64,000 nucleotides of DNA from the NCBI GenBank assembly GCA_964402115.1, contig CAYOBW010000006.1, positions 7,278-71,277 of the forward strand. The letters run 5' to 3'. Within the stretch, counting starts at the first letter, position 1. Each line of letters opens with the position of its first letter. This DNA comes from CAYOBW01 sp964402115 (GTDB lineage: Bacteria; Verrucomicrobiota; Kiritimatiellia; UBA8416; CAYOBW01). Below, piece after piece: positions 19,762 to 28,616 of this stretch. The notes beneath the pieces were generated by a model. It was not told the origin of the DNA. It did not search any database and worked only from the letters and a program-made list of their open reading frames with translations. The position numbers and the translations under genes were made by a program.

Positions 19762-20571
19762 GTGCGCGGCGTTGCGGCGAATGCTGGTGTCCCCCTGCTG
19801 GCCATGCTGGTGTTGCTGCGGGGGGCGGCGTTGGCCGGGACGGCGGCCTGGCGGAGCGTCAAGAGCTTGCATTTTGTGGTCTATCATCAGGACGTGCCGG
19901 CCGTGGCCGCGCGCGTGGTGGAGCAGGCGGAGCAGTTCTATGCCCGCTTGGCCGACGGGTTGGACATGGCTCGCCACCGGGATTTCTGGACCTGGGAGCG
20001 CCGGGTCACAATTCGCGTCTACGGTACGCGTGCCGCCTTCACGTCCGCCACCGGCGCCCCCGTCTGGGCGTCCGGCAAGGCGGACTACGCCGCCCGGACG
20101 ATCAGCACCTGCGCCGAAAGCGTCGACTTCAAGTCCGATCTGCTGCCGCACGAGATTGCGCACCTTGCGTTTCGCGATTTTGCCGGCTTCAAGGGCGCCA
20201 TTCCGCTGTGGCTGGACGAGGGGGTCGCGGAGTGGGCGGCGCAAGGGTGCGACGGGCGTGTCGCGCGGCTGGCGGCTGGACTGCTGGCAACGGGGCGGCT
20301 GTCTGCCGTTGAAAGCCTGACGGCGACGGACGTCCGCGGAGTGGCTGACCCGTCGTCCGCGCGCGCCTTCTACATTCAAGCGGCTTCCCTGGTGAGTTTC
20401 CTGATCCAGTCGCAGGGGGCCGGTTCGTTCCGGCGCTTTTGCGGCCACTTGCGCGACGGCAAACCCCTGGACGATGCTTTGCGGTTTACTTATCCCGATT
20501 CGCTGCGTAGTATCGAGGCTCTGGATAAGGCATGGCGCGCGCGGCTGCGGGAGGAACTGGGACATGAGTAG
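19762..20571 (+). CDS. MA-family (gluzincin) metallopeptidase inserted in the type II secretion operon
   Basis: The product (269 residues from GTG 19762, which sits six bases after GGAAGGAG) has a signal peptide and a zinc-peptidase core: LPHEIAH (HExxH) followed about 23 residues later by PLWLDEGVAEW, where the Glu is the expected third ligand. This is the arrangement of peptidase_MA_2-like domains. It should act in the periplasm or outside. Its end overlaps gspG by eight bases, so it is translated with the pseudopilus genes, an uncommon place for a peptidase since pseudopilins are processed by GspO. A role in processing a secreted substrate is inferred. In-frame starts at 19723 and 19738 lack a good ribosome site. 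Confidence 0.85.
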   Translation: MRGVAANAGVPLLAMLVLLRGAALAGTAAWRSVKSLHFVVYHQDVPAVAARVVEQAEQFYARLADGLDMARHRDFWTWERRVTIRVYGTRAAFTSATGAPVWASGKADYAARTISTCAESVDFKSDLLPHEIAHLAFRDFAGFKGAIPLWLDEGVAEWAAQGCDGRVARLAAGLLATGRLSAVESLTATDVRGVADPSSARAFYIQAASLVSFLIQSQGAGSFRRFCGHLRDGKPLDDALRFTYPDSLRSIEALDKAWRARLREELGHE

Positions 20572-20971
20572 TCAACGGTCGGGGTTCACGCTGATAGAGT
20601 TGATGGTCGTTGTCATTATCATTGCCGCGCTGGCTGGCATGGTTCTGCCCAAGGTGTTGCCCGCATCCGATGAGGCCAAGGCGAAAATCGCGCAAGGCAG
20701 CATAGCCGGGATCGAGACCGGCCTGGATCTGTATCGCCTGCACAACGACCGCTATCCGGGACAGGACGAGGGGCTCAACGCTTTGTTGGTGCGCACGGCT
20801 TCGGCGCGCAACTGGAATGGTCCCTACCTCAAGAAGAAACCCATGGATCCATGGAAACGGCCCTTTCAGTATCGTTACCCCGGCGTGCGCAATGCTTCCG
20901 GTCCGGACGTGTGGGCGCTTGGTCCGGATGGGCAGAACGGGACCGAAGATGATGTCTGGGCCGAGGAGTAG
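20564..20971 (+). CDS. gspG: Major pseudopilin GspG
   Basis: The 135-residue product has a short basic leader, the prepilin cleavage/methylation motif GFTLIELMVV, one N-terminal helix, and the GspG C-terminal pattern (YPGQDEGLNALL, NGPYLKKKPMDPW, DVWALGPDGQNGTEDD) with the calcium-binding Asp loop. It is the main subunit of the pseudopilus. ATG 20564 overlaps the preceding peptidase gene, indicating coupled translation. Confidence 0.95.
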   Translation: MSSQRSGFTLIELMVVVIIIAALAGMVLPKVLPASDEAKAKIAQGSIAGIETGLDLYRLHNDRYPGQDEGLNALLVRTASARNWNGPYLKKKPMDPWKRPFQYRYPGVRNASGPDVWALGPDGQNGTEDDVWAEE

Positions 20972-21014
20972 TACGTGTTCCGGCAAGGAGCGGCCTGGCT
21001 GCGGGACACCTGAC

Positions 21015-21033
21015 ACAGGGGCGACGCCCCTGT
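21015..21033. other. Short hairpin between gspG and gspI
   Basis: A perfect 8-base stem (ACAGGGGC / GCCCCTGT) with a 3-base loop lies in the about 67-base gap between the stop of gspG and the likely start of gspI. It has no T-run, so it is not a standard terminator. It may stabilise the gspG message end and help make gspG more abundant than the minor pseudopilins. Confidence 0.5.
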
Positions 21034-21038
21034 CGTGT

Positions 21039-21467
21039 GTGGCTTCAAGAGGCGGTCGTGACGCCGGCGCGAGCCGTGGCTTCACGCTGATTGAAGTCCT
21101 GGTCTCCCTGTTCATCCTTTCGATCGGATTGGTGGCCGTGCTGCGCGCCCTCGACACCTCGGTCATCGCTGTCGGAGAGGCTCGGGATGCCGTTGTCGCC
21201 GCTTCCGACATGCAAACCCGCCTGGCGGGGGCCGTGGACGCAGCCCGCGAGGGTGAAAGCCGGCTACTGGGATGTGCGGGTGACTGGCGGCTGTCCGGCG
21301 GGTTGGTGGGGGTGCTGGCGGTTGAAAAGATGCGTCTCCAGTCGGGCGCTCCGGACACGGCAGGTGGACTCTATGCCGTTACGGTGACGGTAGGCCGGGA
21401 TGGCCGTGCGCGTCACCGTGCCGCCACCCTTGTGCGCGTAGCTTCCGAAGAACCGAAACAGCCCTGA
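21039..21467 (+). CDS. gspI: Minor pseudopilin GspI
   Basis: The product has the prepilin motif RGFTLIEVLVSLFILSIGLV followed by a small globular part with ALDTSV and an M-x-T-RLAG segment, as in GspI. The start is uncertain: GTG 21039 gives a realistic leader of about 15 residues but has no clear ribosome site and lies just after a hairpin; ATG 20949 would give an atypically long leader overlapping gspG. GspI starts the pseudopilus tip complex with J and K. No gspH is present between G and I. Confidence 0.85.
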   Translation: MASRGGRDAGASRGFTLIEVLVSLFILSIGLVAVLRALDTSVIAVGEARDAVVAASDMQTRLAGAVDAAREGESRLLGCAGDWRLSGGLVGVLAVEKMRLQSGAPDTAGGLYAVTVTVGRDGRARHRAATLVRVASEEPKQP

Positions 21468-21487
21468 CGGCAGGAGCGATAGGCGGC

Positions 21488-22078
21488 GTGAAACGCGGCT
21501 TCACCTTGATCGAGTTGCTTGTCTCTACCGCCTTGCTTACGGCGATCATGGTTGCCGTGGGAGCGTGCCTGGCCGCCGGTTTGCGGGTGCTGGATGGCAC
21601 GCGCGAGTTTGGCGCCACGGAGGCGAAGGCCCAGGCAGGGCTGATACTGCTCGGACGCGACCTGATGAACACGTTCCCTTTCCGCGGAGCGGTCTTCAAG
21701 GGTAGCGCAGACCAGGTTAGCATGGCGGGGATGGTATTGCCCGCATCCGGGGAGTCCGGCAAGGCTGAGGTTCGCGAGGTATCCTATCGTTTCGACCCCC
21801 GCCACAGAACGATCCGTCGCAGTGTGCGGGGCGGGGTGCATACACCGCTTGACGCCGATCCGTCCGACGAGGCCATTATCGAGCATGCTCGCGAATTCAC
21901 GGTGCTCTACCGTTCGGCAAGGATTCCCCGCGGTGGAGAGCCCCCCTGGCAGGAGCAGTGGAACAACGCTTCGAATTTGCCGGAGCAGGTCAAGGTTGAG
22001 CTGTTGGTCGAGACGCGTCACGGTCCGGTTCCCTATGTTCGGTCGTTCCGTCTCGCCGCGGCTGCGCCTCCTCAGTGA
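21488..22078 (+). CDS. gspJ: Minor pseudopilin GspJ
   Basis: The 196-residue product begins at GTG with the leader MKR-GFTLIELLVS and one hydrophobic helix; the remainder is a beta-rich domain consistent with GspJ (LLGRDLMNTF, VSYRFDPRH). It is placed between gspI and gspK as usual. GGCAGGAG lies about 12 bases upstream of the GTG. Confidence 0.88.
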   Translation: MKRGFTLIELLVSTALLTAIMVAVGACLAAGLRVLDGTREFGATEAKAQAGLILLGRDLMNTFPFRGAVFKGSADQVSMAGMVLPASGESGKAEVREVSYRFDPRHRTIRRSVRGGVHTPLDADPSDEAIIEHAREFTVLYRSARIPRGGEPPWQEQWNNASNLPEQVKVELLVETRHGPVPYVRSFRLAAAAPPQ

Positions 22079-22084
22079 GGCAGG

Positions 22085-23092
22085 ATGGATGGTTTCGTGC
22101 GCGGAAGACGTGCCAGCGTGCTCATTGTGTGCCTTTGGGCGTTGTTCCTGCTGGGAGCGCTGACGCTGGCCGTTGGCGCACATGTGTCAGCCGGTCTTCG
22201 TATGGCACATGCTCTGTCTCAGCAGGTCCGGGCGTACTACCTCGCCCAGGGGGCGATTGCCTGGTCCGTGGAGGCGATTCGCGCGAACACGAATGCCTGG
22301 GACGGGTGCAGCCCGACAGCCTGGAACAACAGCACGGCACTCTTCGGCACGAACGCCTGCCTTGAGACGGGAGCATTTGCGGTCGAATGCGCAGTCCCGC
22401 TTTCGCCTGAGCGGTCGGTTCGACTGGCGGGGGTCATCGGCGCGGAGCGGAAACTGCATCTGAACAAGATGCCCGTGGCCACGCTGGAGGCCCTTCTGCA
22501 CGATGTCGGTCGCCTTGACGCGGTGCGGGCCAAGCGCCTGGCTGCTGTCCTGCAAGGCTGGAGATCGGGAGGGGAACAAGAGTTGACACAACGCAAGGAG
22601 GATGGCTACTATCCCGTCGTAAGTGGATCGGGAGCCGCACATACGGGACCCTTTGCGTCGGTTCAGGAGTTGCTGCTCGTGCCTGGATTTGACGGCGACC
22701 TGTTTGCGCGTGTTGAGCAGTACGTAACGGTCATTGGCAATGGCAAGGTTAACGTTAACGTGGCGTCCGAAACCGTGATGCAGGTGGTTGCCATGTCGCG
22801 CGGGATCGATGCAATCTCTGCGCGGCGCGTGGCGCAGGAGATTAGTCAGGCGCGGCCCCGGAAGAGCCTCGACGATTTCCAGGCGGTACTGAGCGAGCGC
22901 AGTCGGGCGCCGTTTTCGGCCATGCGCAACCTTGTGACCGTGCGCTCGACTGTATTTGAGGGAACAGCGCTGGGAATCATCCACGATTCCCGGACGAGAA
23001 GGCAGGCGCGTGAGGGCGACGAGGCGCCGCGAAGTCGCATAGATTTCGCGGTTGATGCGGACGGAACGGTACGGTATTGGCATGAGTACTAA
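22085..23092 (+). CDS. gspK: Minor pseudopilin GspK
   Basis: The 335-residue product has a short basic leader (RGRRASVLI), an N-terminal helix starting with the GspK-type A-S-V-L-I variant and lacking the usual Glu5, then a large helical domain with helix-hairpin-helix features (LLLVPGFDGDLF, KVNVNVASETVM) typical of GspK, which caps the pseudopilus tip. Its end overlaps the next gene by eleven bases. Confidence 0.9.
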   Translation: MDGFVRGRRASVLIVCLWALFLLGALTLAVGAHVSAGLRMAHALSQQVRAYYLAQGAIAWSVEAIRANTNAWDGCSPTAWNNSTALFGTNACLETGAFAVECAVPLSPERSVRLAGVIGAERKLHLNKMPVATLEALLHDVGRLDAVRAKRLAAVLQGWRSGGEQELTQRKEDGYYPVVSGSGAAHTGPFASVQELLLVPGFDGDLFARVEQYVTVIGNGKVNVNVASETVMQVVAMSRGIDAISARRVAQEISQARPRKSLDDFQAVLSERSRAPFSAMRNLVTVRSTVFEGTALGIIHDSRTRRQAREGDEAPRSRIDFAVDADGTVRYWHEY

Positions 23093-24533
23093 ATCAGCTC
23101 CGGGTGACGGGAAGCCTGTGGTTGTGGTCGAAATCGGCAACGACTGGCTGAAGATCCTGCATGCACGAGCGGACCGTCGTGGGCTGATAGCCGAGCATCT
23201 CTTCCTTGAAAGAATCGTCCCGGGAGACCTGGAACTGCCAGGGCGTATAGCCGCCCTTTTCGAGAAGCACCGCCTGCCCAAGAACAACGTGGTCGCCTGC
23301 CTGCCTCGGCAGGTTGTGAATGTCAGGTTGCTCGATCTGCCGTCCACGGACCGCGATGAAATCGCCGACATGGTCGAGTTGCAGTCCGCACGGCAAACGC
23401 CGTATACGAAAGACGAGATTGTTTTCGACTATCGTGTACTGAGCACGGCCCGTGAAGGCTACACGAAGGTCATGCTGGCGATCGTCCAGCGCAACGTGCT
23501 GCGCGAGCGTTTCCTGCTGCTGGAGGAAGCCGGCCTGTCACCCGTGCGCATGACCGTAACGTCCGAGGGGTTGCTCAACTGGTTCAATCTCTGCGCGGCT
23601 GTCCCGGCCGATCAGGGCGCTGCGATCCTCGACGTGGACTCGTTCTACAGCGACTTCGCGGTGATTGCAGCCCGGCAGCTCGTCTTTACCCGTAGCATGC
23701 TCATGGGGGCGAACGAACTCATTGGCGGTGACCCGGCTGCGCTCCAAAGGCTGGTGGGCGAGGTCAAACGTTCTCTGGACATGTTCCGCAGCGAGCACGG
23801 GCGGGCGGAAATGGGCAAGTTGATCGTGACCGGAGCAGGCCTGCATGTGACCGCTCTGGCGGGCGCCCTGCGCGCGGCGCTGGACCTGCCCGTGGAGAAC
23901 GCTGACGTTCGGGGGAACATGACGCGGCAGCCGAAGGGGGCGGTGCTGGACGATCCGGCGAACCTCTCCGCGTCCCTCACCTCGATCGTGGGCATGGCGC
24001 TGGCGCCTCAGGAGTTGTCGTTCAATCTGGTGCCCGAGACGGTTCGCTTCCGAAGAAATCTGCTGGAGCGTGCGCGGCGGATGTCGTGGCTGACGATCCT
24101 GGTGATGGGTTTCATGCTGTCCCTGTCTACGTATGCCTGCGTGCGCTACGGCCTCGCGTGGTCCGCATTGAGGACGCGTCAGCACGGCATTGCAGCCACC
24201 GAGAAGCAAGCGCAGGCGGTGCGCTGGATGCAGGGCATCGTCAAGGTCATCCGCGAACGCGAACGGAACGAAGCCAGCGTTCTGCGGCAGCTGGATGTCA
24301 TTCACGCGGCTACGCCGCGCGGCATTTACCTGGACCAACTCGATCTCGATGTCTCCAAACGGCAGGCCACCATGGAGGGGGCTGGGCAGTCCATCAAGGA
24401 GATTCGCGACTTCGCCGCCAGCTTGGAGAATGGTCCCTTTTTCAAGAACGTCAAGGATGGCGGTTACCAGTTGGATCCGGCAAAGGGCATGTACAAGTTC
24501 CGCATGGTTTGCGCCTTGGAGGTTCCGGAATGA
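23082..24533 (+). CDS. gspL: Type II secretion GspL-like protein (PilM fold plus membrane PilN-like part)
   Basis: The 483-residue product has an actin/PilM-like cytoplasmic region (about 12-320; VVVVEIGNDWLKI near the start, AAILDVDSFYSDFAV in the middle), one transmembrane helix (about 335-358) and a periplasmic PilN-like domain. This matches GspL, or a PilM-PilN fusion, which links GspE to the inner-membrane platform. ATG 23082 overlaps gspK; an in-frame TTG at 23052 is less likely. It keeps the PilM-like openings often lost in proteobacterial GspL. Confidence 0.85.
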   Translation: MSTKSAPGDGKPVVVVEIGNDWLKILHARADRRGLIAEHLFLERIVPGDLELPGRIAALFEKHRLPKNNVVACLPRQVVNVRLLDLPSTDRDEIADMVELQSARQTPYTKDEIVFDYRVLSTAREGYTKVMLAIVQRNVLRERFLLLEEAGLSPVRMTVTSEGLLNWFNLCAAVPADQGAAILDVDSFYSDFAVIAARQLVFTRSMLMGANELIGGDPAALQRLVGEVKRSLDMFRSEHGRAEMGKLIVTGAGLHVTALAGALRAALDLPVENADVRGNMTRQPKGAVLDDPANLSASLTSIVGMALAPQELSFNLVPETVRFRRNLLERARRMSWLTILVMGFMLSLSTYACVRYGLAWSALRTRQHGIAATEKQAQAVRWMQGIVKVIRERERNEASVLRQLDVIHAATPRGIYLDQLDLDVSKRQATMEGAGQSIKEIRDFAASLENGPFFKNVKDGGYQLDPAKGMYKFRMVCALEVPE

Positions 24534-25099
24534 TCACCGCCAAACTCGACAAGCTCAGCGGACGCGAGCAGGCGCTCATTGCGGCGGCTGCCCTCAGTGT
24601 GCTCGGCTATCTCATGGATCTTTTCGTTGTCGGGCGCGTGGCGGGTGCGCTCAAGACTGTGTCTCAGGAGATTGAGCAGGCCGATCTGCGGCTCGATGTC
24701 AACAAGCGGGTTCTGCTGATGGAGCGGGACGCCAAAGACGAGTTCGAGAAAGAAAAGGGTAAGTTCACAGTAGCCGGCGCGGCCGCCCGCGCAAGCGAGG
24801 AGACCAGGGGACAAATTCACGACCTTGCCGTACGTACAGGCGTCGTGGTGGTCTCCAGCGAGCAGAGGGAACCCGTCAAGGGTGAATTTGCGGACGAGTA
24901 TGCCGTTGAGATCAAGCAGTTCAAAGCGGATATCGACAAGTTGATCGATTTCCTTTACGAATTGCAGGCAGCACCCGGTATGCTGCGGGTCGTGAGATTG
25001 ACGGTCAGCCCCCCTCCTCGGGGAGAAGGTGGGCTGGAGGGGGCCATGCTCATAACCAAGCGCATGGTACCAGGTGATAGGGCTCCGATTGCCCCGTAA
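24530..25099 (+). CDS. gspM: Type II secretion GspM/PilO-like protein
   Basis: The 189-residue product has one N-terminal transmembrane helix (about 15-34), a coiled-coil stretch and a small ferredoxin-like periplasmic domain (FKADIDKLIDFLYELQ, then a conserved beta strand), the layout of GspM/PilO. The start overlaps the stop of gspL (ATGA) and follows a GGAGG site. It is the last recognisable secretion gene of the operon. Confidence 0.8.
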   Translation: MITAKLDKLSGREQALIAAAALSVLGYLMDLFVVGRVAGALKTVSQEIEQADLRLDVNKRVLLMERDAKDEFEKEKGKFTVAGAAARASEETRGQIHDLAVRTGVVVVSSEQREPVKGEFADEYAVEIKQFKADIDKLIDFLYELQAAPGMLRVVRLTVSPPPRGEGGLEGAMLITKRMVPGDRAPIAP

Positions 25100-25132
25100 C
25101 GACAAAGATGGGTTAATCTGGCGACAAAACCT

Positions 25133-26368
25133 ATGTCAGAGCGCGATCACAACCTGCAAGACAACGGATCATACACCACCGGTGCTGTGTTGACACGGCA
25201 TACCGAGGCGGTGCCGGCGGCCATGGGCCCCGTGATCACCATGGAGTTGGTACAGCGCTACGTCGAGTCCGAACGCAATCGTCACCGGCGTATCCTGCTT
25301 TGGACGAGCGCCCTTTCTGTCTTTGTCATCCTCCTCGTGCTCGTGCTGTTCGTCTCGATCGGCATTTTTGTCCTGTCGAACGCACGGCGTGCTGCCGAAA
25401 TCGCCGAGGGCGTGGAAGACCGGACTGAGGCCGTGGCCACGGAAGTCACTGGCGTCTCCAGCAAGGTCGGGGAATTGGTGTCGACTCAGCAACACGTTAA
25501 GCAGAAACTGGAGGCCGATGATACCCAGCGTAAGGAGGATCGCGTTATGCTGCAAAGCGACCTGCGCCGCTTCAGCCAGTGGGTATCGACGTCGCAGAGT
25601 CGCGATGAGGAGGCTTTCAAAGCCATGGAGTATCGGTTGCGGCAGATGGAGTCAAGCCTTGCCACGCGGGACCGCGAACTCGTCGCACTGCAGGAGCGAT
25701 ACACAGCCCTCCAAACTGCCACGGTGAGCCTCGGTCGCGCTGCCGCGCCAACAAATCTTGAGCTTGCGGTCACGGCTCCCAGCCTGCCATCCGCGAGCCA
25801 GAGTACCGGCACCAACCTGCTTCCGATTACGGTACCCACTGTGCCCGCGCCCGCACAAGACCGGGAAACCAACACCGTGTCTTTCCCGAATGGCGACCGC
25901 TACGAAGGCGAATTCGAAGACGGGCTGTTCAACGGTTACGGCGTGTACGCCTTCGGGAATGGCGATCGCTACGAAGGCTACTTCGAGCAGGACGTCATGC
26001 ACGGCAAGGGTGCCATGGTCTACGCCAATGGGAATCGCTACACGGGTGAATGGCGCATGGGCAAGCGTAACGGCATCGGCGAACTGCGCTTGGCCAATGG
26101 CGATGTCTACACGGGAACATTCGCTGATGACCAGCGAACCGGTCAGGGTACGTATGCGTTCAAAGGCGGCGCTCGCTATGTTGGGGAGTTCCTGAACGGC
26201 GTTCGGCATGGTAACGGCTGTTACCGCTACCCCGCGGGCGACGAATACAGAGGATATTTCAAGGATGGCAAGCGCGATGGCGCCGGTGTATGCACTTTCG
26301 CTAACGGTCAGCAGGTAAAGGGTTTATGGAAAGACGATCAGTTGGCTGAACGCGTTGAAGGTGAGTGA
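25133..26368 (+). CDS. Membrane protein with coiled coil and C-terminal MORN repeats
   Basis: The 411-residue product has a cytoplasmic N terminus of about 55 residues, a transmembrane helix (about 62-84), a coiled coil (about 88-195), a Pro/Thr/Ala-rich linker, and six MORN repeats plus a partial seventh (DNA about 25890-26340; pattern Y-x-G-x-[FW]-x(3)-x-x-G-x-G). MORN repeats usually mediate protein or lipid contacts. By orientation the repeats face the periplasm, where their role is little understood. It follows gspM by 33 bases and probably belongs to the operon. No GspC was found, so it could take over a link from the inner membrane outward; that is speculation. Confidence 0.85.
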   Translation: MSERDHNLQDNGSYTTGAVLTRHTEAVPAAMGPVITMELVQRYVESERNRHRRILLWTSALSVFVILLVLVLFVSIGIFVLSNARRAAEIAEGVEDRTEAVATEVTGVSSKVGELVSTQQHVKQKLEADDTQRKEDRVMLQSDLRRFSQWVSTSQSRDEEAFKAMEYRLRQMESSLATRDRELVALQERYTALQTATVSLGRAAAPTNLELAVTAPSLPSASQSTGTNLLPITVPTVPAPAQDRETNTVSFPNGDRYEGEFEDGLFNGYGVYAFGNGDRYEGYFEQDVMHGKGAMVYANGNRYTGEWRMGKRNGIGELRLANGDVYTGTFADDQRTGQGTYAFKGGARYVGEFLNGVRHGNGCYRYPAGDEYRGYFKDGKRDGAGVCTFANGQQVKGLWKDDQLAERVEGE

Positions 26369-26449
26369 TTGGCAACGTACACGGTTTTTCATGTTGACGT
26401 CGAATGGTGTTTTGGCTGAGAATAGGGCACGTAAATAGGAGTAAGCACT

Positions 26450-28591
26450 ATGACAAACGCACAAAAGCTTCATGAATCCTCGCGCGGGTTAGTCTTCATG
26501 GCGGCACTGGTTGCGGCAGGGGCGCTGGTGCTTCCCTCGCGGGCGGCAAACAGTCTGCCATGGACGGACGACTTCGAGACGGGATACATCGAGAACACGC
26601 CCCTGAACGGAGGAGCAAAGGGCTGGACCGCGTCCGACACGGGCGTGAAAGCGCAGTCCGGCGTCAAGCACCTAGGGGCCTTTGCGGCCTTTATCCCCAG
26701 CGAGGCGGGAGTCACCAACCTCTTCTCCGGAGCACCGCAAAAGGTGTGGATCGACATGTACGTGCGGCCCACCCTTCAGTCGCTGTACGCGCCTGGAGAC
26801 CCCACTGTCGATGCGACAGCTACCGCCTTCTTCTTCTTCCAATCAAACGGATTCGCGCGCGTGCGCAACGGTAGTCTCTGGGAGAACAAGACGGGGAATC
26901 CCGTTAACGGTAGCCAGTTCTACCGCGTGACTGTTTTCGAAAACCACACGACTGACAAGTGGGCTCTCTTCATCAACGGGGTGATGGTGGCTGACCAGTT
27001 GGTCTTCGCCAACCCCGGTGCCGGCTTTACCTCGCTGGCCGTGCGCAATGGCGCCTACCTGGACAACGTCTTCGTCAGCACCTACTTCCCACAGGCAGGC
27101 GATCTGAACGGAGTACTGAGCACCGACGACGCGGATGCCGACAGTTCGGCAGACGTCTGGGAACTCCACTACTTCGGCAACAAGCTTACCTACGGCGCCG
27201 GGGCAGACCCTGATGGAGACGGTCGCTTCAATGAAGAAGAGTGGGCAACCTCGACAGATCCGACCTCGGCTAGCTCGGTCGCGTGGACGATCCCCTATCT
27301 GCAGACGTTCGAAACGGCCGTCCAAGGGATTTCGAGCTCTTGGCACGGCATCACCAAGTCTGGAGCCGGGCAAGCGAGCATCGTTGCCTCAACCGAAATG
27401 CAGGGCTCCCGCGTGCTGAACATCAGCACCGCGACAGTCAGCTTTGCGCTGTCGACACTCAACGCAAACAATACGAACGTCTGGTGCCAGATCTACGCGA
27501 AGCCGGGCGTCTATTACGATGGCGGCGGTTCGCCGACCCTCGGTGCTGATACGGTTTGCGGTTTCTACGTCCGCCGCTCCGATGGTGCCCTGATGGTCTA
27601 CAGCAACACGATCTGGCAGCAGGCCACCCTACTGCCCACAGTCCCAACCAACAAGTGGCTGGGGTTTGCCGTTCACTTGGACTATTCACCCAATCCTACA
27701 ACCGGTCGGAAATGGGAGCTATATGTCTCTACCAATGGCACTTATGGCGCATTGATGAAGCGCGTACATACTGGTTCACTCGCATTCAACAGCAGTGCCG
27801 TCAACACAAGCTTCTCAGGAATCCAGATCGAAACCGAGCTGCCAGCCTATCTGGACGCGCTCGCCGTGTCTCCTGGATTTGACGGTACGGCAGATTCCTT
27901 AGACGCCAACCTCGTTGTACATGAGCGCTTTGCCAATGCGACGAAGTATATCTCGCGCCCGCCGTATGCTTACTCGGATGCCGACTCCAAACTGAACGGC
28001 CTTGTGGGAACGCACTTGAAGCGCGGTCTGAAAACCGGAGGCAATGCCGCTCCCTTGCCATTAGCTGACAACCTTAAGGTGCTAACTGATGAATGGCAGT
28101 CGTACTACGTGAATACGCTGTCGACTTGGAACGTCGCGACGGTCGGCTCGGCGCCGACGTCGGAAATGGTCATCACAAACACAGCAGGACTTTCCCTGGC
28201 TCGCCGCCCGGGTACCGACTTCGTCGTGTTCTATCCTCACACGAACACGGACACCAATCAGGCCTTCTCGGGCAACATTCATGGTTCAGGCACCGTGAAC
28301 GGCTGGAACGTGTTGTCTCTACCGCCCAGCTTCCGTCCACGTCTCGTGAACGGAGCTCCCGATGGCGGCCCAGGATTCCCCGGCGGAACGAACTACACGG
28401 ATTATGTTCAAGCGGCGGCTGGTGATGAGATCCGCATTTTCGAGGGTGGGCGCCGGCTCTACTTCAACGTCCTCAGCAAGAAATGGATGGAGAAGGGATC
28501 GGTGGCGGATGCAACCCTTCATCCCGGCATAGGTTTCCTCCTGCGTCGCAAGGATGGAACGGATGTTACATGGGCGCCGACAGACAATTAA
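26450..28591 (+). CDS. Large secreted protein with concanavalin-like modules
   Basis: The 713-residue product has a signal peptide (cleavage near SRAANS) and two related regions starting about residues 37 and 284, each with W-[TI]-x(3)-F-E-T near the start, that look like concanavalin/LamG-like jelly rolls. A DADADSSADVWELHYFG segment with an Asp-rich calcium-type loop lies between. The C-terminal 200 residues are unassigned. AGGAGT precedes the ATG. It may be a substrate of the secretion system encoded just upstream. Function unknown. Confidence 0.8.
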   Translation: MTNAQKLHESSRGLVFMAALVAAGALVLPSRAANSLPWTDDFETGYIENTPLNGGAKGWTASDTGVKAQSGVKHLGAFAAFIPSEAGVTNLFSGAPQKVWIDMYVRPTLQSLYAPGDPTVDATATAFFFFQSNGFARVRNGSLWENKTGNPVNGSQFYRVTVFENHTTDKWALFINGVMVADQLVFANPGAGFTSLAVRNGAYLDNVFVSTYFPQAGDLNGVLSTDDADADSSADVWELHYFGNKLTYGAGADPDGDGRFNEEEWATSTDPTSASSVAWTIPYLQTFETAVQGISSSWHGITKSGAGQASIVASTEMQGSRVLNISTATVSFALSTLNANNTNVWCQIYAKPGVYYDGGGSPTLGADTVCGFYVRRSDGALMVYSNTIWQQATLLPTVPTNKWLGFAVHLDYSPNPTTGRKWELYVSTNGTYGALMKRVHTGSLAFNSSAVNTSFSGIQIETELPAYLDALAVSPGFDGTADSLDANLVVHERFANATKYISRPPYAYSDADSKLNGLVGTHLKRGLKTGGNAAPLPLADNLKVLTDEWQSYYVNTLSTWNVATVGSAPTSEMVITNTAGLSLARRPGTDFVVFYPHTNTDTNQAFSGNIHGSGTVNGWNVLSLPPSFRPRLVNGAPDGGPGFPGGTNYTDYVQAAAGDEIRIFEGGRRLYFNVLSKKWMEKGSVADATLHPGIGFLLRRKDGTDVTWAPTDN

Positions 28592-28616
28592 CCTTTGAAC
28601 GAAAAGAGGTGACGTC

